From the NCBI GenBank assembly GCA_966210515.1, contig CBIHLM010000010.1, forward strand, positions 1 to 64,000: a stretch of 64,000 nucleotides of DNA, written 5' to 3'. The translations under genes and the position numbers were made by a program. Origin of the DNA: Paradesertivirga sp966210515. GTDB lineage: Bacteria; Bacteroidota; Bacteroidia; Sphingobacteriales; Sphingobacteriaceae. This document shows, one piece after another, positions 39,654 to 49,033 of the stretch (within the stretch, counting starts at the first letter, position 1; each line of letters begins with the position of its first letter). A model generated the notes under the pieces. That model worked only from the letters and a program-made list of their open reading frames with translations, did not search any database and was not told the DNA's origin.

Positions 39654-42032
39654 ATGTTTGTAATAAAAAGAAACGGAACAAAAGAATCCGTAAAATTTGA
39701 TAAAATCACAGCCCGCATCGAAAAGCTGTGTTATGGATTAAATCCTTCTTTGGTTGATCCCATCGATGTTGCTAAAAAAGTAATTGAAGGATTATTTGAT
39801 GGTGTAACCACATCAGAACTCGATAACCTCGCCGCAGAAACCGCCGCCTCCTTAACAACTAAGCACCCGGATTACGCTTTGCTGGCATCGCGCATAGCTG
39901 TTTCGAATTTGCATAAAAATACCACAAAGTCATTTTCAGGGACAATGCGGAAGCTTCACCAGTACGTAGACCCGAAAGTGGATAAATCAGCATCGCTTAT
40001 CGCAGATGATGTGATGGAAATAATTGATACAAACTCCACGATTCTGGATAGCACGATAATTTACGACCGTGATTTCGGCTTCGATTATTTCGGGTTCAAA
40101 ACACTTGAAAAATCATATCTTCTTAAGCTTGATGGCGAAATTGCGGAGCGTCCGCAACATATGTTTATGCGGGTTGCGGTAGGTATCCATAAGGGTGATA
40201 TTGATAGCGTTATTAAAACTTATAATCTTATCTCCGAACGATGGTTTACACATGCAACACCAACCTTGTTCAATGCGGGAACTCCCAAGCCACAAATGTC
40301 GTCATGTTTTCTGCTTACCATGAAAGATGATAGCATTGACGGTATTTATGATACCCTTAAACAGACAGCGAAGATTTCACAAAGTGCTGGTGGAATCGGC
40401 TTAAGTATTCATAATGTTCGGGCAACGGGTTCTTATATCAGTGGAACAAATGGTACCAGCAACGGAATTGTGCCGATGTTGAGGGTGTTTAATGATACGG
40501 CAAGATATGTTGATCAGGGTGGTGGTAAACGCAAAGGCGCATTTGCTGTATACCTGGAACCATGGCATGCAGACGTATTCGAATTTTTGGATTTAAGAAA
40601 AAATCACGGAAAGGAAGAAATGCGAGCCCGCGATCTATTTCTTGCATTATGGATATGCGATTTATTCATGAAGCGTGTAGAAGCCAATGAAGACTGGAGC
40701 TTGTTCTGTCCGCATGAAGCACCCGGGTTGCATGAATGCTGGGGCAAGGAATTCGAAAGTTTGTATGTGAAATATGAGCAGGAGGGAAGGGCACGAAAAA
40801 CCGTTAAAGCTCAGGAATTATGGTTCGCTATTTTAGATGCGCAGGTGGAAACCGGAACGCCTTACCTTTTATATAAAGATGCAGCTAACGGAAAATCAAA
40901 CCAGCAAAATCTTGGAACGATAAAAAGCTCTAATTTATGCACCGAAATTTTAGAGTATACTTCTGCTGATGAAATTGCAGTGTGTAATCTTGCATCCCTG
41001 GCACTTCCAAGATATATTACCAATGGCGTTTTCGATCATGAGAAACTGTATGAAGTAACTTATCAGGTTACTTTAAATCTTAATAAAATTATCGATCATA
41101 ATTACTATCCAGTTGATGAGGCTCGTAACTCGAATCTCCGCCACCGCCCTGTTGGTCTGGGTGTGCAAGGTTTAGCCGATGCTTTTATCCTTTTACGTCT
41201 TCCGTTCGAAAGCGAAGAAGCGCAGCAGCTAAACAAGGAAATTTTTGAGACTATCTATTTCGCTGCAATGACCGCCTCAAAAGATCTGGCAATTAAAGAC
41301 GGCGCGTATGAATCTTTTAAAGGTTCACCCTTGTCAAAGGGGCAATTTCAATTTGATTTATGGGGAGTTTCACCCGCAAGTAACAGATGGGATTGGGAGA
41401 ATTTGCGCCTTGATGTGATGAATCATGGTGTGCGAAACTCATTATTGGTTGCGCCTATGCCAACAGCATCCACTTCGCAAATTCTTGGTAACAATGAATG
41501 CTTCGAACCCTACACTTCCAATATCTACACTCGCCGTGTATTGAGCGGCGAGTTCATTGTGGTTAACAAACATCTCCTTAAGGATTTAGTAAACCTGGGT
41601 TTGTGGAATACTGACATGAAAAACAAAATCATTACAGCTAACGGTTCTATACAGGATATTGCTGAGATTCCCATTGAAATAAAAGCATTATATAAAACCG
41701 TATGGGAAATTAAAATGAGGAACATTATCGATATGGCGGCCGATAGAGGTGCCTATATTTGCCAGTCACAATCTTTAAATCTCTTTATCAATTCTCCGAA
41801 CTCATCGAAGCTTACTTCCATGCATTTTTATGCATGGAAAAAAGGCTTGAAAACCGGAATGTATTATTTGCGAACTCAGGCAGCTTCTCAGGCAGTTAAA
41901 TTTACTGTTGAAAATCAGGCAGGAAAAAATATGGAGCCGGTGATTCCTGGCGAAATTGAAGCGGTTTTGGATGAAATACCGGATGGACCAGTTTGCTCGA
42001 TGGAAGAAGGATGTATTAGCTGTTCAGGATAA
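39654..42032 (+). CDS. nrdA: Ribonucleoside-diphosphate reductase alpha subunit (class Ia, R1)
   Basis: 792-residue catalytic subunit. An N-terminal ATP-cone (MFVIKRNGTKESVKFDKIT) gives allosteric activity control. The catalytic barrel has ATPTLFNAGTPKPQMSSCFLL (first active-site Cys), CNLASLALPRYI with the thiyl-radical Cys, NECFEPYTSNIYTRRVLSGEF, and the C-terminal redox pair in GCISCSG. A Tyr pair for radical transfer lies in MYYLRTQAA. No intein. The start follows the repeat block; expression is probably coupled to nrdB and the B12 riboswitch. A hairpin terminator follows at 42071-42090. Confidence 0.95.
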   Translation: MFVIKRNGTKESVKFDKITARIEKLCYGLNPSLVDPIDVAKKVIEGLFDGVTTSELDNLAAETAASLTTKHPDYALLASRIAVSNLHKNTTKSFSGTMRKLHQYVDPKVDKSASLIADDVMEIIDTNSTILDSTIIYDRDFGFDYFGFKTLEKSYLLKLDGEIAERPQHMFMRVAVGIHKGDIDSVIKTYNLISERWFTHATPTLFNAGTPKPQMSSCFLLTMKDDSIDGIYDTLKQTAKISQSAGGIGLSIHNVRATGSYISGTNGTSNGIVPMLRVFNDTARYVDQGGGKRKGAFAVYLEPWHADVFEFLDLRKNHGKEEMRARDLFLALWICDLFMKRVEANEDWSLFCPHEAPGLHECWGKEFESLYVKYEQEGRARKTVKAQELWFAILDAQVETGTPYLLYKDAANGKSNQQNLGTIKSSNLCTEILEYTSADEIAVCNLASLALPRYITNGVFDHEKLYEVTYQVTLNLNKIIDHNYYPVDEARNSNLRHRPVGLGVQGLADAFILLRLPFESEEAQQLNKEIFETIYFAAMTASKDLAIKDGAYESFKGSPLSKGQFQFDLWGVSPASNRWDWENLRLDVMNHGVRNSLLVAPMPTASTSQILGNNECFEPYTSNIYTRRVLSGEFIVVNKHLLKDLVNLGLWNTDMKNKIITANGSIQDIAEIPIEIKALYKTVWEIKMRNIIDMAADRGAYICQSQSLNLFINSPNSSKLTSMHFYAWKKGLKTGMYYLRTQAASQAVKFTVENQAGKNMEPVIPGEIEAVLDEIPDGPVCSMEEGCISCSG

Positions 42033-42070
42033 CTATAATACCTTGGTTATCTCAGCGGCCCTGTTATACT

Positions 42071-42090
42071 GCTCCCCGATTTAGGGGAGC
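42071..42090 (+). terminator. Hairpin after nrdA
   Basis: GCTCCCC (42071-42077) pairs with GGGGAGC (42084-42090). There is no U-tract, so termination efficiency is uncertain. Confidence 0.45.
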
Positions 42091-42142
42091 TCCGCAACGT
42101 GAAGGTGAAAATGAATATTTATTAGATTAGCTTGGTTTATAA

Positions 42143-42346
42143 ATGCTTAAACACGAAATCATTTCTTGTGAACGCTGCCGAAAACGTATAGAGTGCAAGG
42201 CCAACTCATATACCAAATGCCAGTGCGCTATGGTTCAGTTAAGCTTAAACGAAACCCAGTATATTAGCGAGACTTACGACGGCTGTTTATGCGCATCCTG
42301 CTTGACAGAGTTAAAGCAGGAATATCTGAGCATGTTAAATGATTAG
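42143..42346 (+). CDS. Cysteine-rich CWC-family small protein
   Basis: 67-residue protein with Cys-x-x-Cys pairs (ISCERCRKRIEC, YTKCQCA, GCLCASCL), the pattern of the small CWC/zinc-ribbon-like family. Function is unknown; the Cys arrangement suggests one or two bound zinc ions. It stands alone between nrdA and fabG. Confidence 0.75.
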   Translation: MLKHEIISCERCRKRIECKANSYTKCQCAMVQLSLNETQYISETYDGCLCASCLTELKQEYLSMLND

Positions 42347-42441
42347 GCATCGCTGTCTTAATTCGCAAACCCTGTAATCGTAAATCAAGTTTTACACTCT
42401 TTCTCCAAAAAGTTTTAACTTCACGCCGAAAATTAAAATTT

Positions 42442-43185
42442 ATGAAATTACTTGAAGGAAAAACGGCATTAATAACAGGCGCTTCAAAAGGTATTGGACG
42501 CAAAATAGCCGAGAAGTTTGCCGAACATGGTGCTAACGTGGCCTTTACATATTTATCTTCTGTTGAAAAAGGTCTTGCTTTAGAGCAGGAGCTACAAACT
42601 TCTGGAACCAAGGTTAAGGGCTATCGTTCTGATGCTTCTAAATTTGATCAGGCAGAGCAATTGATTGCCGATGTTGTAGCTGATTTTGGCACCGTTGATA
42701 TTGTGGTTAATAACGCGGGTATAACTAAAGACGGATTGTTGATGCGCATGAGCGAGCAACAATGGGATGAAGTGCTCGAAGTGAATTTGAAATCTATTTT
42801 CAATGTTACGAAAGCCGCATCTAAAATTATGATGAAAAACCGTAATGGTGTTTTTGTCAATATGAGCTCTGTTGTTGGAGTTCAGGGAAATGCCGGTCAG
42901 GGAAATTATGCTGCTTCTAAAGCAGGTATCATTGGTTTTTCAAAATCAATGGCAAAGGAGTTGGGTTCAAGAAATATCCGTACAAATGTGGTTGCCCCTG
43001 GTTTTATAAAAACTGAAATGACAGAAGTCCTTGACCCCAAAGTGGTGGAAGGATGGGAAGCTGGAATTCCACTTAAACGTGCTGGCGAAACCGAAGATGT
43101 TGCAAACGCGTGTGTATTTCTGGCTTCGGATTTAAGTTCTTACATCACCGGACAAGTAATTGCCGTGGATGGCGGAATGCTGTAA
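42442..43185 (+). CDS. fabG: 3-oxoacyl-[acyl-carrier-protein] reductase
   Basis: 247-residue SDR of fatty-acid synthesis, NADPH-dependent. Motifs: TGASKGIGRKIAEKF (cofactor), NNAGITKDGLLMRMS, the catalytic Ser in NMSSVVG, YAASKAG (Tyr/Lys), and the FabG-typical end SSYITGQVIAVDGGML. It is a second SDR in the window, but unlike the one at 16180 it carries all FabG signatures. Followed by a hairpin at 43226-43260. Confidence 0.93.
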   Translation: MKLLEGKTALITGASKGIGRKIAEKFAEHGANVAFTYLSSVEKGLALEQELQTSGTKVKGYRSDASKFDQAEQLIADVVADFGTVDIVVNNAGITKDGLLMRMSEQQWDEVLEVNLKSIFNVTKAASKIMMKNRNGVFVNMSSVVGVQGNAGQGNYAASKAGIIGFSKSMAKELGSRNIRTNVVAPGFIKTEMTEVLDPKVVEGWEAGIPLKRAGETEDVANACVFLASDLSSYITGQVIAVDGGML

Positions 43186-43225
43186 TCTTAGTTGCATAAG
43201 GTTTTTTTAACGGCTTTAAATAAAA

Positions 43226-43260
43226 AAATGGCATATTTACGTTCAGTAGATATGCCATTT
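43226..43260 (+). terminator. Hairpin downstream of fabG covering the next gene's start codon
   Basis: AAATGGCATAT (43226-43236) and ATATGCCATTT (43250-43260) form an 11-bp perfect stem, followed by TTATTT. It resembles an intrinsic terminator for fabG, but its right arm contains the ATG (43252) chosen for the VWA-domain gene and its left arm contains the other possible ATG (43228). Confidence 0.65.
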
Positions 43261-45336
43261 TTATTTCAGCTTCAGTTTACTTCAACTACCTATTTTGGGC
43301 TGCTGTTTTGCATCTTGCTCGGCATTGGTTATGCATTTTTATTATATAGGCCTAATCAGTTCAAATCTTCTTTAAATAAATCCCTTTTCATTTTACGCAG
43401 TTTAGCTGTCGCTGCCATCGCTTTTTTAATAATTGCGCCAATGATTCGGTTCGTCGGTAAAACCACAGAGAAGCCCTTAATTATTTTAGCTCAGGACAAT
43501 TCGGCCTCAGTTTCTGTCTCCAGGGGAAGCAACTTTGATATTAGGGCTTACACAGAACAGCTCAAGGACTTGGAGCGAGATCTTTCTAAGGATTTTGAGG
43601 TAAAGTCTTTTACCCTGGGCACCAGTGTCAAGCCCGGATTAATCGTTAATTATAAGGAATCTCTAACCGATATTAACTCCCTTTTTAAGCATATTAATGA
43701 ACAGTACCCTAACAGGAATATTGGCGCTGTAGTTCTTGCTTCCGATGGGATTTATAATCAGGGAGGTAATCCTGAATATGAAGCTCAGAATATCAAATCC
43801 CCGATTTATACTGTGGCCTTGGGCGATACAATTCCAAAAAAGGATTTACTTATCTCGAATGTGAACTATAATAATATTGTTTATCTGGATAATGATTTCC
43901 AGGTTGAGCTAAATATAGAAGCCTTTCAAAGTCGTGGGGTTGAGAGTCGATTAACGGTCTCCGATGCAGGTGGTACTGTTTTTAGCAAAGGGATTGCTGT
44001 CCGTTCGAATGAGTTTCGGGTAAACATTCCGGTAATATTATCTGCAAAGAAAAAAGGCATACAACGTTATACTGTGAATCTTTCGCCCGTAACCGGTGAG
44101 CTTTCCCGACAAAATAATACCCAAACATTCTTTGTGGAGGTTATTGATGGAAAGAATAAAGTTGTAATTCTGGCAAACTCGCCTCATCCGGATATTACAG
44201 CTATAAAGCAGTCGTTGGAGCTCAATAAAAACTATGATGTTAAAAGTGTCTTAATCAACGAGTATAAATCCTCGGATATTGCGGATGCGGGACTAGTGAT
44301 ATTGCATCAGCTCCCTTCTTCAGGGCCGAACATTCAAAATGTCCTGACGGCTGCCGAACGTAAGCCAATCTGGTTTATTCTCGGTGCACAGACAAATCTT
44401 TCGGCGTTTTCCTCCATGCAAAATCTTTTAGCTCTAAGCTCTGCCGGAGCTACAGAAGAGGTCTTTGCGAAAGTTAATGATGGCTTTTATGATTTTACCT
44501 TGTCGGATGAAACACTTAACAGCTTACAGAAGTTCGCACCATTGATATCGCCTTTTGGGAATTATGCAGTAAAGACGCAGGCATCTGTTTTGCTGAATCA
44601 GCAGATCGGTAAACTGGTTACCGCCAGGCCTCTTTTATTGTTTTCTAAGGACGGTGACCGGAAAGTTGCCGTTCTTGCCGGAGAAGGTATTTGGCGGTGG
44701 AGACTTGAAGATTTTAAGGAATCGGGAACACATCAGGCAACTGACGAATTAGTCACTAAAATAACTCAGTTTATGGTGAGCAAAGATGATAAACGAAAGT
44801 TTAGAGTTTATACCGCCAAAAACACTTTCGATGAAAGCGAACATATAATTTTAAATGCTGAACTGTATAACGATACTTACGAACTAATTAATACGCCAGA
44901 TGTGTCGGTCACTTTAAAACATAATAATTCTAAATCCTACCCTTTTCTTTTTAGCAGAACAGGCAATGGGTATATTTTGGATGCCGGTGTTTTGCCGCCC
45001 GGAGAGTATTCTTATTCAGCCACAACGCAGCTTGGAAAGACCAGGCATTCTGCCTCCGGAAGATTTGCAATTGTTCAACACCAAACAGAATACCGACAAA
45101 CTACGGCCAATCACCAATTATTGTATAATCTTTCTCAGCTAAATGGAGGAGAGATGGTTTATCCTTCAGACATAAGCAGTTTGAAAGAAAAAATCCGCAA
45201 GAACGAGCTGATTAAAACGATTTCGTATGAAGACAGAAAATATGAGGAATTGATTAGTCTTAAGATTCTTTTCTTTCTCATCCTTACCCTGCTGTCTGTC
45301 GAATGGTTTTTAAGAAAGAGAAACGGCGAAGTTTAA
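43252..45336 (+). CDS. VWA-domain-containing membrane protein
   Basis: About 694 residues with two N-terminal membrane helices (TTYFGLLFCILLGIGYAFLLY, split at the start codon region, and LFILRSLAVAAIAFLIIAP), a large periplasmic part starting with a von Willebrand A-like domain (MIDAS-type DNSAS, then VVLASDGIYNQGG), further beta-rich domains, and a C-terminal helix (ILFFLILTLLSVEWFL) before RKRNGEV. Related to BatA/BatB-like Bacteroidota proteins. The frame extends back to TTG 43192, across the hairpin; ATG 43252 best matches relatives that begin just before the first helix. Role unknown. Confidence 0.75.
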   Translation: MPFLFQLQFTSTTYFGLLFCILLGIGYAFLLYRPNQFKSSLNKSLFILRSLAVAAIAFLIIAPMIRFVGKTTEKPLIILAQDNSASVSVSRGSNFDIRAYTEQLKDLERDLSKDFEVKSFTLGTSVKPGLIVNYKESLTDINSLFKHINEQYPNRNIGAVVLASDGIYNQGGNPEYEAQNIKSPIYTVALGDTIPKKDLLISNVNYNNIVYLDNDFQVELNIEAFQSRGVESRLTVSDAGGTVFSKGIAVRSNEFRVNIPVILSAKKKGIQRYTVNLSPVTGELSRQNNTQTFFVEVIDGKNKVVILANSPHPDITAIKQSLELNKNYDVKSVLINEYKSSDIADAGLVILHQLPSSGPNIQNVLTAAERKPIWFILGAQTNLSAFSSMQNLLALSSAGATEEVFAKVNDGFYDFTLSDETLNSLQKFAPLISPFGNYAVKTQASVLLNQQIGKLVTARPLLLFSKDGDRKVAVLAGEGIWRWRLEDFKESGTHQATDELVTKITQFMVSKDDKRKFRVYTAKNTFDESEHIILNAELYNDTYELINTPDVSVTLKHNNSKSYPFLFSRTGNGYILDAGVLPPGEYSYSATTQLGKTRHSASGRFAIVQHQTEYRQTTANHQLLYNLSQLNGGEMVYPSDISSLKEKIRKNELIKTISYEDRKYEELISLKILFFLILTLLSVEWFLRKRNGEV

Positions 45337-45782
45337 TCCGTCTTTTTAAGATAGAAGTTACGAACGGTTTTGTTTTTGGTCCACTTGCCGGTTATATCAC
45401 CTTCTTCACTTTCTTTACCCACAAATACTGAAGCGCGTGAGTTGCGTTTGTCGAAGCAGTTTAATTTCCAGGTCAGCGTTTTGGCGTTATAACTTCCTAT
45501 CACACTATATTCGCTGCCGCTTATTGCTTCGTACCATGTTCCCTTTAAATGCACAAGCTCCTGTTTGTTTTTTATCTCAGGTATAGACTCAAGGCTGATT
45601 TTTATATACGAATGCCCTATAATTTCACCGACAAAGCGGAACGTTACACTATTTGGAACTTCCGGACTTGTTATGGTGCTGCCTAAACTTCGGATGCTTT
45701 CCGTTTGGGTGTGAACTCCCGTTGCGGATGTTAAAATTAATGTCAATCCTAAAAGTCCAAGAGTATAAGAGCGAAATTTCAA
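45333..45782 (-). CDS. Exported hypothetical protein
   Basis: 149 residues with a signal peptide (LGLLGLTLILTSATGVHT). The mature part alternates short beta strands (TFRFVGEIIGHSYIKISL, LVHLKGTWYEAISGSEY, GDITGKWTKNKTVRNFYL), resembling a small lipocalin-like or beta-barrel fold. I do not recognise the family. Its end overlaps the VWA gene's end by 4 bases (convergent), and it lies 31 bases downstream of the divIC gene, possibly in the same minus-strand unit. Confidence 0.6.
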   Translation of the reverse strand: MKFRSYTLGLLGLTLILTSATGVHTQTESIRSLGSTITSPEVPNSVTFRFVGEIIGHSYIKISLESIPEIKNKQELVHLKGTWYEAISGSEYSVIGSYNAKTLTWKLNCFDKRNSRASVFVGKESEEGDITGKWTKNKTVRNFYLKKTD

Positions 45783-45813
45783 TATAAAATAATAGAAGGT
45801 TTTGAAAAATGGA

Positions 45814-46116
45814 TTAGTCTGCAGAAGACTTTTCCCGAATTATTACATAGACATCTTCATTCTCTTTTTTCATCAGATATTTTTCCCGGGCGAACTTTTC
45901 TAAACGCTCTCTATTGGTGGTGAGTTCGTCCAGGTCTGTTTTAACCTGTTCAATCTGCGCGATATAAAATGCTTTTTCCTCTTTAAACTTGTTTAGCTGC
46001 GTGCGGTATTCATATTGAGAGAGAAGATCGTTGCGGTCGAAAAATAACATCCACACTAAAAAGCAGGTGCTGACTAAAAAGTATTTATGGCTGAATAATC
46101 CTACAATTCTTCTCAT
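45814..46116 (-). CDS. Septum formation initiator family protein (FtsB/DivIC-like)
   Basis: 100-residue bitopic membrane protein: short cytoplasmic N-terminus (MRRIVGLFSHK), one helix (YFLVSTCFLVWMLFF), then a periplasmic coiled coil (LNKFKEEKAFYIAQIEQVK, LDELTTNRERLEKFARE) and KYLMKKENEDVYVI. This is the FtsB/DivIC pattern; the FxR/KEKYxMKxxxEDVYxI ending is typical. Probably part of the divisome FtsQLB complex. Located downstream of eno, a gene order common in this phylum and in others (eno-ftsB). Confidence 0.9.
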   Translation of the reverse strand: MRRIVGLFSHKYFLVSTCFLVWMLFFDRNDLLSQYEYRTQLNKFKEEKAFYIAQIEQVKTDLDELTTNRERLEKFAREKYLMKKENEDVYVIIREKSSAD

Positions 46117-46157
46117 TGGTGTACAAATATAAAAAGATTAGGGAGGTTTCAAAATGC

Positions 46158-46182
46158 AAAAGACCCGACGTGCGGGTCTTTT
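46158..46182 (-). terminator. Rho-independent terminator of eno
   Basis: AAAAGACCCG (46158-46167) pairs with CGGGTCTTTT (46173-46182); both strands carry T runs within the stem. It lies between eno and divIC, so divIC may need its own promoter or read-through. Confidence 0.75.
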
Positions 46183-46205
46183 GATGAATGCTACTGAACG
46201 CTAGA

Positions 46206-47501
46206 CTATTTTTTCAAGAATTTGAAATCCTTACCGATGAATTTCGCATTCGCACCCAATTCTTCTTCAATGCGAAGTAATTGGTTGTATTTTGCTATCC
46301 TGTCAGACCGTGACGCAGAACCTGTTTTAATCTGACCGCAATTTAAAGCTACTGCTAAGTCGGCGATAGTTACATCTTCTGTTTCTCCGGAACGGTGAGA
46401 CATTACTGAGGTATAACCATTTGTTTGGGCCAATGAAACCGCATTGATAGTTTCGGTTAATGAACCAATTTGGTTTACTTTAACTAAAATTGAGTTCCCT
46501 GTATTGGTGTCGATACCTTGTTGTAAGCGGGTTACGTTAGTTACGAATAAATCGTCGCCAACCAACTGAACTTTCGAACCTATTCTTTCAGTTAACATCT
46601 TCCAGCCATTCCAGTCGTTCTCATCCATACCGTCTTCGATAGAAATGATCGGGTATTTTTCTGTTAGTTGAGTTAGATATTCAACTTGTTCTTCGCTTGT
46701 GCGTTTTGCTCCTTTTTCGCCTTCAAATTTGCTGTAATCGTAAATTCCGTCTTTGTAAAATTCAGAAGAAGCACAATCAAGAGCTAAGAAAATATCAACA
46801 CCTGGTTTGTATCCTGCTTGCTCAATCGCTTTTAAAATAGTTTCAGCCGCATCTTCAGTACCATCGAAAGTTGGAGCGAAACCACCCTCGTCACCTACTG
46901 CTGTAGAAAGACCTCTATCGTGTAAAATCTTTTTTAGGTTATGAAAAACCTCAGTTCCCCAACGTAACGCTTCTGAGAATGAAGGTGCGCCAGCTGGCAT
47001 AATCATAAATTCCTGGAATGCAATCGGAGCATCTGAGTGAGAACCACCATTGATAATATTCATCATCGGGATAGGAAGAGTGTTAGCATTAACACCTCCA
47101 ATATAGCGGTAAAGCGGCTGGCGGCTTTCCTGAGCAGCAGCTTTTGCAACAGCTAATGAAACACCTAAAATAGCGTTTGCACCGATTTTGCTTTTGTTTT
47201 CAGTGCCGTCAACTGCAAGCATAACTGCGTCAATTGCATTCTGTTCGAAAACGTCTAATCCTTTTAATTCTTTAGCTAATATTTCGTTTACGTTTTTTAC
47301 CGCATTCAAAACACCTTTACCCATGTATGTCGCCTTGTCGTTGTCACGAAGTTCAACCGCTTCGTGCATGCCTGTTGAAGCACCTGATGGTACTGCAGCA
47401 CGACCAAGGATGCCATTTTCTGTAATTACGTCTACTTCGATAGTAGGATTGCCACGGGAATCAAGGATCTGACGGGCGTGAACGTCTAAAATTAAGCTCA
47501 T
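46206..47501 (-). CDS. eno: Enolase
   Basis: Glycolytic enzyme converting 2-phosphoglycerate to phosphoenolpyruvate. Family signatures: ARQILDSRGNPTIEVD, PSGASTGMHEAVELRD, MMNIINGGSHSDAPIAFQEF, DCASSEFYKDG, SIEDGMDENDWNGW, QLVGDDLFVTN (metal Asp/Glu), and SHRSGETEDVTIADLAV, with KVNQIGSLTE holding the catalytic Lys. 431 residues is standard. ATG start at 47501. Confidence 0.97.
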   Translation of the reverse strand: MSLILDVHARQILDSRGNPTIEVDVITENGILGRAAVPSGASTGMHEAVELRDNDKATYMGKGVLNAVKNVNEILAKELKGLDVFEQNAIDAVMLAVDGTENKSKIGANAILGVSLAVAKAAAQESRQPLYRYIGGVNANTLPIPMMNIINGGSHSDAPIAFQEFMIMPAGAPSFSEALRWGTEVFHNLKKILHDRGLSTAVGDEGGFAPTFDGTEDAAETILKAIEQAGYKPGVDIFLALDCASSEFYKDGIYDYSKFEGEKGAKRTSEEQVEYLTQLTEKYPIISIEDGMDENDWNGWKMLTERIGSKVQLVGDDLFVTNVTRLQQGIDTNTGNSILVKVNQIGSLTETINAVSLAQTNGYTSVMSHRSGETEDVTIADLAVALNCGQIKTGSASRSDRIAKYNQLLRIEEELGANAKFIGKDFKFLKK

Positions 47502-47628
47502 TTTGTATTGATTTATTTATATCATTAATATTATTCTTAGTGTAAAAAGGACACTAAGAATGAAGTGTTGTCAAAAATAGTATTTTCAATCTGTTTGCAA
47601 CATAACATTTGTCAAATACTTAAATAAA

Positions 47629-47660
47629 AATACCGCTGATATGTTAACATCAGCGGTATT
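47629..47660 (-). terminator. Rho-independent terminator of carA
   Basis: AATACCGCTGAT (47629-47640) pairs with ATCAGCGGTATT (47649-47660). On the minus strand it is followed by TTTTTATTT. It lies 5 bases past the carA stop codon and upstream of eno. Confidence 0.85.
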
Positions 47661-47665
47661 AAATA

Positions 47666-48772
47666 TTAATTTTTATTCTCTATGGAGTCCACAAACTGAT
47701 CAAACAGATAACGTGAATCGTGCGGACCAGGCGAAGATTCAGGGTGATATTGCACTGAAAATGCTTTTTTATTTTTCACCCGAATTCCTTCTATAGAATT
47801 GTCATTCAGATTTATGTGAGTGATTTCTACTTTATCAGAATTTCTCACATCCTCAGGAACAACTCCGAAACCGTGGTTTTGAGATGTTACTTCACAATGG
47901 TCGATAATAATATTCTTTACAGGATGATTTAATCCGCGGTGACCATTGAACATCTTCATTGTTCCGATGCCATTGGCTAGAGCCAATAATTGATGGCCAA
48001 GGCAAATCCCAAAAAGGGGTTTGTCTGCAGCCAAAGCTTTTTTAACAGTTTCTACGGCGTAGGGCATTGCTGAAGGATCGCCGGGGCCATTGGAAATAAA
48101 ATAACCATTTGCACCCCATTTCTCCATTTCTTCGAAAGATGTTTTTGCAGGAAATACCTTTAAGTAAACATCCCTGTGGTCGAAGTTTCTAAGAATATTT
48201 TTCTTTACACCCAAGTCAAGAACCGCTACACGATGCTTGCTATGTTCATTACCATAGTAATAAGGTTCTTTTGTAGAAACTTGGGAAGAAAGCTCTAGTC
48301 CGGCCATTGAAGGAACCTGGGCCAGCTTTGCTTTCAATTCTTCAATATCCAGAATTTCAGAAGAAATAATGGCATTCATAGCGCCCTTATCTCTGATGTG
48401 TCGAACCAGAGAACGTGTGTCCACATCCGAAATTCCTACAATATTTTCTTCCTGAAAATAATCCTGAATGGATTTATCAGACTGCTTTCTGCTGAAAGCA
48501 ATGTTAAAGTTCTTACAAACGAGGCCTGCTATTTTGATAGCACCCGATTCAATCTCTTCATCATGAACACCATAATTTCCAATATGGGCATTGGTGGTGA
48601 CCATTATCTGACCAAAATATGAAGGATCAGTAAATACTTCCTGGTAGCCGGTCATGCCGGTATTAAAACAAATTTCGCCAGTAGTAGTGCCAATTTTTCC
48701 TGCAGCTTTACCATGATACACGGTTCCATCTTCAAGTAATAATACAGCAGGTAATTTGGTGTAATATGTCAT
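47666..48772 (-). CDS. carA: Carbamoyl-phosphate synthase small subunit
   Basis: Glutaminase subunit that feeds ammonia to CarB for pyrimidine and arginine synthesis. The N-terminal CPSase small domain has LLLEDGTVYHG, FNTGMTGYQEVFTDPSYFGQ; the class I glutamine amidotransferase part has the catalytic Cys in LFGICLGHQLLALA and the His/Glu in QYHPESSPGPHDS. 368 residues. carB is not adjacent. Ends at its own terminator before eno. Confidence 0.95.
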   Translation of the reverse strand: MTYYTKLPAVLLLEDGTVYHGKAAGKIGTTTGEICFNTGMTGYQEVFTDPSYFGQIMVTTNAHIGNYGVHDEEIESGAIKIAGLVCKNFNIAFSRKQSDKSIQDYFQEENIVGISDVDTRSLVRHIRDKGAMNAIISSEILDIEELKAKLAQVPSMAGLELSSQVSTKEPYYYGNEHSKHRVAVLDLGVKKNILRNFDHRDVYLKVFPAKTSFEEMEKWGANGYFISNGPGDPSAMPYAVETVKKALAADKPLFGICLGHQLLALANGIGTMKMFNGHRGLNHPVKNIIIDHCEVTSQNHGFGVVPEDVRNSDKVEITHINLNDNSIEGIRVKNKKAFSVQYHPESSPGPHDSRYLFDQFVDSIENKN

Positions 48773-49007
48773 TTTAATTTATGTTGTTTAAATGTTGTTG
48801 TTCTACTGATTTATAGATGTTGCGTGAAAATGAATTGATTTCGAGGTAAAAAAATAAAAAAATCGAGGATTCCCGGAAGAATTTTCCGGCTGCTGGGGGC
48901 AACAGGCTGAAGCAGTTTACTTCAAATTTCACGGGGGACAAAAGTACAAAATTTATCAGATTTTTTATGATAAAAGCGAAAAAAACTTCTGTTTAAATTT
49001 TACTTTC

Positions 49008-49015
49008 TACCTTTG
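49008..49015 (+). promoter_or_regulatory. -7 promoter element of panB
   Basis: TACCTTTG is an exact TAnnTTTG match 18 bases before the ATG at 49034, which rules out the in-frame TTG at 49013 as start. Confidence 0.55.
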
Positions 49016-49033
49016 ACTTGTAGAACTACTAAC

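Noticed and set aside
43192..43251. TTG start of the VWA-protein frame
   Set aside because: It sits before the fabG hairpin and adds a tail not expected ahead of the first membrane helix.
48773..49007. Possible leader peptide or attenuator upstream of carA
   Set aside because: Short A/T-rich stretch with a weak GGAA..TTCC pairing; no recognisable leader or riboswitch core.
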